A stretch of 32,519 bases of DNA from Actinobacteria bacterium UBA6100. GTDB taxonomy: Bacteria; Actinomycetota; Coriobacteriia; Anaerosomatales; Anaerosomataceae. The position numbers were made by a program, and so were the translations under genes. The notes beneath the pieces were generated by a model, which was not told the origin of the DNA, ran no database searches, and was given only the letters and a program-made list of their open reading frames with translations. Below, one piece after another: positions 26,746 through 32,519 of the stretch. Each line of letters begins with the position of its first letter. Within the stretch, counting starts at the first letter, position 1. Location of the stretch: assembly GCA_002423585.1 (NCBI GenBank), contig DIWS01000011.1, positions 24,879 through 57,397 of the forward strand. Reading direction: 5' to 3'.

Positions 26746-28671
26746 ATGGGCAAGATCATCGGTATCGACCTCGGCACCACGAACTCGGCGGTCGCGGTCC
26801 TCGAGGGCGGGGAACCCACGATCATCGTGAACGCCGAAGGTGACCGCACCACGCCGTCGGTCGTCGCGTTCCGCAAGGACGGGGAGCGCATCGTCGGCAA
26901 GAGCGCGAAGAACCAGGCCATCACCAATCCCGAGAACACCATCACGTCGATCAAGCGCTTCATCGGCCGCAAGTTCGAGGAGACCTCCTCGGAGCGCGGC
27001 ACCATCGCGTACAACGTATCGAAGGGCAAAGACGGCCGCTCGGTCGTCGACATCGAGGGCAAGCACTACACGCCCGAGGAGATCTCGGCGATGGTGCTGC
27101 AGAAGCTGAAGGCCGACGCCGAGGCGTACCTCGGTCATCCCGTGACCGAGGCGGTCATCACCGTCCCGGCGTACTTCAACGACTCGCAGCGTCAGGCCAC
27201 GAAAGACGCCGGCAAGATCGCCGGCCTCGACGTCAAGCGCATCATCAACGAACCCACGGCGGCCGCGCTCGCCTACGGCCTCGACAAGGGTCATCAGGAC
27301 CAGACGGTCCTCGTGTTCGACCTCGGCGGCGGTACGTTCGACGTGTCGGTCCTGGACATCGGCGAAGGCGTGTTCGAGGTCAAGTCCACCAACGGTGACA
27401 ACCACCTCGGCGGCGACGACTGGGACCAGCGCGTGATCGACTGGCTCGCTGACAAGTTCAAGGCGGACCACGGTATCGATCTGCGCGCGGACAAGATGGC
27501 CCTGCAGCGGCTGAAGGAGAAGGCCGAACAGGCGAAGATGGAGCTCTCCACCACGCAGACCACGCAGATCAACGCCCCGTTCATCACCGCCGACGCGAGC
27601 GGCCCGAAGCACCTGGACTACACCCTCACGCGTGCTGAGTTCCAGAAGATCACGAGCGATCTGCTCGACCGCACCAAGAAGCCGGTGGAGTCCGCGATCA
27701 AGGACGCCGGTATCAAGGCGAGCGAGATCGACGAGGTCATCCTCGTGGGCGGTTCAACCCGCATGCCCGCGGTGCAGGAGCTCGTCAAGACCATCACCGG
27801 CAAGGACCCGCACAAGGGCGTCAACCCGGACGAGGTCGTGGCCATCGGCGCGGCCATCCAGGGCGGCGTACTCGGCGGCGACGTGAAGGACATCCTGCTG
27901 CTCGACGTGACCCCGCTCTCCCTCGGCGTCGAGACCCTCGGCGGCGTGATGACCAAGCTCATCGAGCGCAACACCACCATCCCCACCCGTAAGAGCCAGG
28001 TTTTTTCCACCGCTTCGGATGGACAGACCCAGGTCGAGATTCATGTGCTGCAGGGTGAACGCCCGATGGCAGCCGATAACAAGTCTCTGGGTAAATTCAA
28101 CCTGGATGGCATCCCTTCCGCCCGGCGCGGTATCCCGCAGATCGAAGTGACCTTTGATATCGACGCCAATGGCATCCTCAACGTCACCGCGTTGGATAAA
28201 GCCACCAATCGCTCACAGCACATCACCATCACAGCTTCCAGTGGTCTCTCTGAGGATGAAGTCCAGAAGATGAAGAAGGACGCCGAAGCGAACGCTGAAG
28301 CCGACCTCAAACGCAAGGAACTGGTGGAAGTACGCAACAACGCCGATAATACCATTTACGCGGCGGAAAATCTCCTGCGTGAGAATGGCGACAAGATCCC
28401 AGGCGACACAAAGAAAGAGGTCGAGGATTCAATTAGCAGCCTGCGCGGTGTAGTGAACGATGATAATGCAGACCGTATCCGTACTGCCACTGAATCGCTC
28501 AATCAGTCCATCCAGAAGGTCGGCGCCAGCATGTACCAACAGCCCCCTGCTGGACCCCAGGAAACGCCCGGCTCCGCTGACCAGAGTCAGTCCGGACCGG
28601 ATTCGGGCGGAGGAACACCCCCGGAAGGTGATTCCGGTGACGTGGTGGACGGCGAATTCAAATCCGTCTGA
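26746..28671 (+). CDS. dnaK: Chaperone DnaK (Hsp70); sequence composition changes within the gene
   Basis: The 641-residue reading is a complete Hsp70: ATPase domain from IGIDLGTTNSAVAV, with VFDLGGGTFDVSV and ILVGGSTRMPAVQ, linker VTPLSLGVETLGG, substrate-binding domain and a disordered tail ending DVVDGEFKSV. The start has AAAGGAG 8 bases upstream. Codons up to about residue 410 end nearly always in G or C; after about 418 (TRKSQVFSTASDGQ) A and T endings become common, as in all genes to the right. The reading frame is intact across the change. The N-terminal part and promoter (HAIR) look actinobacterial, the rest like Chloroflexota. The actinobacterial downstream genes grpE-dnaJ-hspR are absent. 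The full protein may not exist in any one organism. Confidence 0.93.
   Translation: MGKIIGIDLGTTNSAVAVLEGGEPTIIVNAEGDRTTPSVVAFRKDGERIVGKSAKNQAITNPENTITSIKRFIGRKFEETSSERGTIAYNVSKGKDGRSVVDIEGKHYTPEEISAMVLQKLKADAEAYLGHPVTEAVITVPAYFNDSQRQATKDAGKIAGLDVKRIINEPTAAALAYGLDKGHQDQTVLVFDLGGGTFDVSVLDIGEGVFEVKSTNGDNHLGGDDWDQRVIDWLADKFKADHGIDLRADKMALQRLKEKAEQAKMELSTTQTTQINAPFITADASGPKHLDYTLTRAEFQKITSDLLDRTKKPVESAIKDAGIKASEIDEVILVGGSTRMPAVQELVKTITGKDPHKGVNPDEVVAIGAAIQGGVLGGDVKDILLLDVTPLSLGVETLGGVMTKLIERNTTIPTRKSQVFSTASDGQTQVEIHVLQGERPMAADNKSLGKFNLDGIPSARRGIPQIEVTFDIDANGILNVTALDKATNRSQHITITASSGLSEDEVQKMKKDAEANAEADLKRKELVEVRNNADNTIYAAENLLRENGDKIPGDTKKEVEDSISSLRGVVNDDNADRIRTATESLNQSIQKVGASMYQQPPAGPQETPGSADQSQSGPDSGGGTPPEGDSGDVVDGEFKSV
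27950..28020. other. Composition breakpoint, probable chimeric join
   Basis: To the left the strand is high-GC. From the TTTTTT at 28003-28008 onward, codons such as AAA, GAA, GAT, AAT and TCT appear at ordinary frequency. The join lies in the segment encoding ERNTTIPTRKSQVFSTA, among the best conserved in DnaK, so two unrelated dnaK genes could share enough sequence there to be joined. Confidence 0.8.
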
Positions 28672-28691
28672 TCGGACGCAGTCAGTTCAGG

Positions 28692-28697
28692 TATAAT
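28692..28697 (+). promoter_or_regulatory. Possible -10 in the dnaK-dnaJ gap
   Basis: TATAAT occurs 20 bases after the dnaK stop. No good -35 is in place. AGGGCG and CGCCCT form a weak 6-bp hairpin farther on, at about 28703-28731. The remaining sequence to 28776 holds only the dnaJ ribosome site (GAGGAAAG). Confidence 0.35.
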
Positions 28698-28776
28698 CGG
28701 TCAGGGCGTTTGGGTTTGATAGACCAGGCGCCCTCCGTAATATTTACCCGAACCAGGTTAATGAGGAAAGAATTGC

Positions 28777-29892
28777 ATGGCTAAACGTGATTATTATGAA
28801 GTACTGGGTGTAAACCGCAATGCCTCGCCGGAGGATTTGAAATCAGCCTTCCGCTCCCTGGCACGTCAGTACCACCCGGACATGAACAAAGAGGATGACG
28901 CTGAAGAGAAATTCAAGGAAATCAACGAAGCGTATGCTGTATTATCAGATGCTGAAAAACGCCGGGCTTATGATCAGTTCGGTTTTGCCGGTGTGAACAA
29001 CGCCGGCGGCGTACCGGATTGGACTTCCATGGACTTTACGGATATCTTCGGTGAGTTCTTCGGATTCGCCACCGGTACCTCACGCCAGCGCCAGAATGCC
29101 CCACGGCGCGGACAGGACCTTGCCTACACGGTCACATTACCCTTCGAGGAAGCGATATTTGGCGTGGAAAAAGATGTCGAAATCACGCGCGACGAAGTGT
29201 GCGACACCTGTAAAGGGAAAGGATCCGAACCCGGCACCACCCCGTTAAAATGCTCAAACTGCGGCGGGCGCGGCGAAATACGCCAGGTACGCCAAACATT
29301 CCTGGGATCAATGGTGCAGGTCGTCACCTGCCCTGTCTGTTCCGGGCGCGGAGAGATCATCGACACCCCGTGCCACACCTGCCGCGGCAGGGGGTTGGAA
29401 CGGAAAACCATCATCAAAAAGGTATCCATACCTGCCGGGGTGGACACCGGCACCCAGATCAGGCTTGCCGGTGAAGGGCAGCCTGGTATCAACGGTGGTC
29501 CCACAGGCAACCTATACATCGAGATCAAGGTCAAGAGCCATAAGTTCTTCCGTCGTAATGGGAACGATATCATGCTTGACCTGAACATTAATGTGGCACA
29601 GGCTTCGTTAGGCGCAGAGGTCGAGATCCCTACCGTGGATGGACCAACCAAACTGAAAATCCCCGCCGGCACCCAACCCGGCAAGGTGTTTACCTTGCGT
29701 GGTAAGGGCAGCCACATTTTGCGCTCGAACCAGCGCGGCGACCAGCAGGTGATCATCAATGTTGAGATTCCCGCCCACCTGACCGACGAACAGCGTCAGC
29801 ATTTTGAAGCACTGGCAGCTTCCATGGGCACAGAAGTTCGCCCGCAGGAAAAAGGCTTCCTGGATTCGCTGAGAGAGGTATTCGGTGGCTGA
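28777..29892 (+). CDS. dnaJ: Chaperone DnaJ (Hsp40)
   Basis: The 371-residue type I DnaJ has a J domain with HPD at residues 33-35 (YHPDMNK), a short Gly/Phe region (FGEFFGFATG), four zinc motifs from residue 142 (CDTCKGKG, CSNCGGRG, CPVCSGRG, CHTCRGRG) and the C-terminal substrate domain. It stimulates DnaK ATPase and delivers clients. It follows dnaK directly without grpE. Codon use matches the right-hand part of the window. It overlaps prmA by 8 bases, so the two are co-translated. Confidence 0.96.
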   Translation: MAKRDYYEVLGVNRNASPEDLKSAFRSLARQYHPDMNKEDDAEEKFKEINEAYAVLSDAEKRRAYDQFGFAGVNNAGGVPDWTSMDFTDIFGEFFGFATGTSRQRQNAPRRGQDLAYTVTLPFEEAIFGVEKDVEITRDEVCDTCKGKGSEPGTTPLKCSNCGGRGEIRQVRQTFLGSMVQVVTCPVCSGRGEIIDTPCHTCRGRGLERKTIIKKVSIPAGVDTGTQIRLAGEGQPGINGGPTGNLYIEIKVKSHKFFRRNGNDIMLDLNINVAQASLGAEVEIPTVDGPTKLKIPAGTQPGKVFTLRGKGSHILRSNQRGDQQVIINVEIPAHLTDEQRQHFEALAASMGTEVRPQEKGFLDSLREVFGG

Positions 29893-30802
29893 CGCCAAAT
29901 GGCTGCAGGTTTCCCTGTCTGTGGATGGCGAGCTTGCCGAAGCGGTTGCCGAGGTGCTGGATCGCTTCACCAGCGGCGGGGTGGTGATCGAGAGCAATGT
30001 TAAATACAACGATGCCGAAGATGAAGGTACACCTTACGGTCCGTTGAAAGTCTACGGCTACCTCATCATCGACCAGCAGATCGAAGGTACCCGGCGTAAG
30101 CTGGAAGAAGCCCTGTGGCACCTGCACACCATCCGCGAACTGTCGCAACCGCAATATACCGAGATTGCCGATGAGAACTGGATGGCTGCCTGGAAGGACC
30201 ATTACCACCCCATTCCCATTGGAAAAAAGTTACTGGTGCTTCCCGCCTGGATCGAGCAGCAGGATATGAGCCGTGTAGCGGTGAAGATCGACCCGAGTAT
30301 GGCGTTTGGCACCGGTACTCACCCCTCCACCCAGTTGTGCCTGGAACTGATCGAGGAGTACACACAAACAGATGAACCGGTCATCGACATCGGCTGCGGC
30401 TCGGGCATTCTCTCCATCGCGGCGGTCAAACTCGGCGCCAGCCGGACTGTCAGCGTGGATATCGATGCGGCTGCCATCAAAGCCACACTTGAGAACGCTC
30501 AGGCGAACGGCGTGGAAGACAAGATCGAGACCGGGCAGGGTTCCATAGCCGAGATCGCAGCAGGTAACTTCTCCGTTCGTCAGGCTCCCCTCGTGCTCGC
30601 GAACATCCTTGCTCCTGTCCTCATTCGCCTCTTCGATGGCGGTATGGCTGACCTGGTCGCGCCTGGCGGCGTGATCATCCTGGCGGGTATCCTGGCGGAA
30701 CAGGGGGAAAGTGTACGCGAATCAGCCGAAGAACACCAACTTATCTTCGTGGAACAACGTTACAGTGGAGACTGGGTGGCGCTGGTGATGAAAAAGCCTT
30801 AA
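29885..30802 (+). CDS. prmA: Ribosomal protein L11 methyltransferase
   Basis: The 305-residue protein has an N-terminal ribosome-recognition domain (1-about 105), the PrmA segment AFGTGTHPSTQ (140-150), the SAM-binding DIGCGSGILS (168-177), an acidic end of strand 2 (VDIDAAAI) and the catalytic-loop motif ANILAPV. PrmA methylates lysines and the N-terminus of ribosomal protein L11. It starts with GTG inside the end of dnaJ; a dnaJ-prmA pair is common in several phyla. Complete, with a terminator after it. Confidence 0.93.
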   Translation: MADAKWLQVSLSVDGELAEAVAEVLDRFTSGGVVIESNVKYNDAEDEGTPYGPLKVYGYLIIDQQIEGTRRKLEEALWHLHTIRELSQPQYTEIADENWMAAWKDHYHPIPIGKKLLVLPAWIEQQDMSRVAVKIDPSMAFGTGTHPSTQLCLELIEEYTQTDEPVIDIGCGSGILSIAAVKLGASRTVSVDIDAAAIKATLENAQANGVEDKIETGQGSIAEIAAGNFSVRQAPLVLANILAPVLIRLFDGGMADLVAPGGVIILAGILAEQGESVRESAEEHQLIFVEQRYSGDWVALVMKKP

Positions 30803-30824
30803 GTCTTATTGAATCTCCTTTCCT

Positions 30825-30847
30825 CCCGCCCCTGGCGCGGGTTTTTT
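30825..30847 (+). terminator. Intrinsic terminator after prmA
   Basis: CCCGC and GCGGG form the stem around CCCTGGC, followed by TTTTTT. A good rho-independent terminator, 22 bases after the prmA stop. Confidence 0.88.
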
Positions 30848-30849
30848 AT

Positions 30850-30878
30850 TTGACAGGTGCATTGACCGAGCCTATACT
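30850..30878 (+). promoter_or_regulatory. Consensus promoter giving a leaderless GNAT transcript
   Basis: TTGACA (30850-30855) and TATACT (30873-30878) are exactly 17 bases apart. Transcription would start at about 30885-30886, at the ATG. No SD sequence is present. Confidence 0.85.
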
Positions 30879-30885
30879 AAGCGGC

Positions 30886-31383
30886 ATGGATCACCTGATC
30901 GTTCGCCCCGCACGAGAAACCGATGCGCAAGGGATTGCTGACATCTATAATCCCTTCATCACTGGCACCACGGTTACTTTTGAAGAAGAACCGGTGACTG
31001 CAGAAGAGATACAACGCCGCATCCAGGGAGTAAAATCCATTCCAATGCCCTGGCTGTGCGCTGAATACGAGAGTTCGCTGGCAGGTTACGCCTACGCTTC
31101 ACGCTGGCGCGAGCGTTCCGCCTACCGTTTTGTAGTGGAATCCACCATCTATCTTGCGCCTGCCTTTATTGGGCGCGGGATCGGGAAAGTGCTCTATGGT
31201 GCACTCCTCGAGCAGCTTCGCGCCTCTGGCATACATACGGTCATCGGAGTGATCGCCCTGCCTAATCCTGCCAGTGTAACGCTGCATGAAAAGCTCGGCT
31301 TTACAAAAGTCGCCCACTTCAACGAGGTCGGTTACAAGTTCAATCAATGGGTCGATGTAGAGTATTGGCAGCGTATCCTGTAA
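30886..31383 (+). CDS. GNAT N-acetyltransferase, phosphinothricin/methionine-sulfoximine acetyltransferase-like
   Basis: The 165-residue protein starts MDHLIVRPARETDAQGIADIYNPFITGTTVTFEEEPVT, which closely follows the N-terminus of the Pat/Bar and YncA group. The acetyl-CoA loop reads APAFIGRGIGKVLYGALLEQL (Q/RxxGxG/A form, RGIGK) and the C-terminus has GFTKVAHFNEVGYKFNQWVDVEYWQ, also typical. These enzymes acetylate phosphinothricin, methionine sulfoximine or related amino compounds, and the natural substrate is not certain. The ATG at 30886 is set by the leaderless promoter; an in-frame TTG at 30850 lies inside the -35 and is rejected. Monocistronic. Confidence 0.88.
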   Translation: MDHLIVRPARETDAQGIADIYNPFITGTTVTFEEEPVTAEEIQRRIQGVKSIPMPWLCAEYESSLAGYAYASRWRERSAYRFVVESTIYLAPAFIGRGIGKVLYGALLEQLRASGIHTVIGVIALPNPASVTLHEKLGFTKVAHFNEVGYKFNQWVDVEYWQRIL

Positions 31384-31472
31384 CTGCACGCCTGTGAATG
31401 ATCTGTTGAGATGGGCTGTTGCTTGTAATGAACAACAAGTTCCCCCATTAACTCCTCTTGCCCTCACCAGGA

Positions 31473-31988
31473 TCAGTGATCATACTCACTGCGGTAAGGT
31501 GCCTGCTCCTCGATCTCACCCACAAATTCCGGCAGATCGCGGTGACCCAGCATCTGTCGGATGGCTTGCACCTCGCCATTATGATACCAGTAGTGGTAAA
31601 TAACGCGCTGCATGGCTGAACCATAACTCTGATCCACAACCTTGCCATCATGCAACAGTTCCGCTTGCAGATCAGCGCTGGTCAACTTATCCAGCAATGG
31701 TTGTGATTCGCGGATAACCTCCTGCCACATCTTCTGCATCTCAGAAAACGACGGCGTGCTCTTGGGCGATCCGTAGGCAAAACAGGGCTTCAGTTCAGGA
31801 TACAGTAATTTGCCTTGTGCATGTTCGAGCCAGTACTTCTGCTCATGCCATGCCATGTGCCCAACCAGCCAACTGATGCAGTTCATCGGTCCCAAGTGCT
31901 TGACCGCGTCTGCAGCGGACACGCCTTCAAGTCCGCGCTGCCATTCATCGCGGGTGAAGTATAGTTGAGCAACCAGTGGATGAATCAT
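31473..31988 (-). CDS. DinB-family four-helix protein
   Basis: The 171-residue protein has the DinB/YfiT-like helical bundle: MIHPLVAQLYFTRDEWQRGLEGVS, CISWLVGHMAWHEQKYWLEHAQG and QRVIYHYWYHNGEVQAIRQMLGH. The conserved histidines in GHMAWHE and YHYWYHNGE would bind a metal. Some relatives are thiol (mycothiol or bacillithiol) transferases, others uncharacterised stress proteins; the substrate here is unknown. The ATG at 31986-31988 has AGGAGG at good spacing, whereas the longer reading lacks one. It follows the OsmC gene on the same strand but a terminator lies between. The 89-base gap to the GNAT gene contains nothing clear. Confidence 0.82.
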   Translation of the reverse strand: MIHPLVAQLYFTRDEWQRGLEGVSAADAVKHLGPMNCISWLVGHMAWHEQKYWLEHAQGKLLYPELKPCFAYGSPKSTPSFSEMQKMWQEVIRESQPLLDKLTSADLQAELLHDGKVVDQSYGSAMQRVIYHYWYHNGEVQAIRQMLGHRDLPEFVGEIEEQAPYRSEYDH

Positions 31989-32066
31989 CTCCTGCCTCCT
32001 GTGGAATGATGCCCACACAAATTGATACCTCATCTTTATCATACAACTTTTCAAACTTAAAAGAAT

Positions 32067-32095
32067 ACGGTCAGCGGTATCAAGCCACTGACCGT
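32067..32095 (-). terminator. Terminator after the OsmC-family gene
   Basis: On the minus strand ACGGTCAG and CTGACCGT form an 8-bp stem, followed by ATTCTTTT. It lies 20 bases beyond the OsmC-family stop. Confidence 0.7.
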
Positions 32096-32114
32096 TAATC
32101 GAGCAGGTTGGAAA

Positions 32115-32519
32115 TTATTGCGCGATCTCGAACGAGGTGGTGATCTCGGCTTTACCGCGCAGGGTGGCTGCCACCGAGCAGTATTTTGTTTCTGATAGTT
32201 CGATCGCCTGGGCAACATTCTTTTCCGTTAACCCGCTCCCCTCGAGACGATAGGTAAGGTGGAACTTCCTGAAAGTCCAGGGGGGTTCCGCATCCTGCTC
32301 CGCCTGAACACTGATCTCGAGCGTCTTGAGTACAGCGCGTTTCTTAGCAAGGATTTCGACCACGTCCACGGCGGTACAGGAAGCCAGCGCCACCAGCAAC
32401 AACTCGGAAGGTTTCATCCCGACCCCTTCATCCGGGGTGGAAAGAACCACCGAGTGCTGGGTCGAATCTACACCTATAAACTGCTTGCCGCCGATCCATT
32501 TTACAGTTGCTGAACTCAT
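32115..32519 (-). CDS. OsmC/Ohr-family peroxide-reducing protein
   Basis: The 134-residue protein starts at the last bases of the window (ATG at 32517-32519) and appears complete. It carries PSELLLVALASCTAVDVVEIL and ELSETKYCSVAATLRGKAEI with the two family cysteines that reduce organic hydroperoxides. The VGMKPSELLL segment is typical of OsmC/YhfA-like members rather than Ohr. Its promoter and any upstream partner lie outside the window. Confidence 0.9.
   Translation of the reverse strand: MSSATVKWIGGKQFIGVDSTQHSVVLSTPDEGVGMKPSELLLVALASCTAVDVVEILAKKRAVLKTLEISVQAEQDAEPPWTFRKFHLTYRLEGSGLTEKNVAQAIELSETKYCSVAATLRGKAEITTSFEIAQ

Noticed and set aside
27950..28020. Recent transfer event of a mobile element at the dnaK breakpoint
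   Set aside because: There is no integrase, repeat or attachment-like site at the change and the frame is intact; an assembly join or homologous recombination explains it better.
1..32519. CRISPR arrays, tRNA or rRNA genes, insertion sequences, prophage genes
   Set aside because: No regularly spaced repeats with spacers, no tRNA-like cloverleaf, and no transposase, integrase or phage protein was recognised.

Overview
The window looks like two genomes joined together. Bases 1 to about 27,950 are high-GC, with codons ending almost always in G or C and abundant SD-led, tightly packed operons. Gene content (hyp/nickel genes, CooT and DUF3842, class E sortase, LPFTG surface proteins, a HAIR-like dnaK operator, a DUF6049-like protein) suggests an anaerobic actinobacterium, probably Coriobacteriia or a relative. 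From about 28,020 to the end, GC content and codon use fall sharply and the gene set (dnaJ, prmA, PAT-like GNAT, DinB, OsmC) resembles Chloroflexota/Anaerolineae. The change lies inside dnaK, in one of its most conserved stretches, so an assembly chimera is the simplest reading. The lineage calls come from protein and codon impressions, not a search.

Layout. 1-1588 (minus): hypC-hypD-hypE for [NiFe]-hydrogenase maturation. 1675-4401: a small regulatory/defence patch with an RHH antitoxin and a PIN toxin broken by an in-frame TAG, a PadR regulator with its DUF2812 membrane partner, and an XRE-nucleotidyltransferase/HepT toxin-antitoxin pair behind a perfect 19-bp inverted repeat. 4406-15600 (minus): a co-directional run of twelve genes: hypF, a zinc-ribbon HEPN-like protein, a NikMN-Q-O nickel transporter, an 82-residue unknown, a CooT-like nickel protein, DUF3842, thioredoxin, thioredoxin reductase, a membrane PIN-TPR fusion and a secreted DUF6049-like protein. 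Nickel uptake, nickel handling and HypCDEF maturation fit one purpose: building a [NiFe]-hydrogenase or another nickel enzyme. 15726-18065: Lon protease.

18066-26212 is the most interesting part, a cell-surface island. Two paralogous LPFTG-anchored adhesins each sit behind a nearly identical structured leader RNA that ends in an intrinsic terminator. The leader has a covarying closing stem, a possible pseudoknot and a possible antiterminator. It matches no riboswitch class I can name. Next, on the opposite strand, is a small secreted HExxH protein preceded by a recognisable c-di-GMP-I (GEMM) riboswitch, and then a class E sortase, an epimerase and a degenerate UDG-like protein. CRP/FNR-like sites (TGTGN-N6-TCACA) recur upstream of both adhesins and the sortase. 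The arrangement recalls the Clostridioides difficile PPEP-1/adhesin switch, in which c-di-GMP riboswitches control a secreted protease and sortase-anchored adhesins in opposite directions.

26273-26461 is a 2[4Fe-4S] ferredoxin, divergent from dnaK. After the dnaK junction come dnaJ, prmA, a GNAT acetyltransferase with a textbook leaderless promoter, a DinB-family protein and an OsmC-family protein ending at the window edge. I saw no tRNA, rRNA, CRISPR array or insertion sequence.
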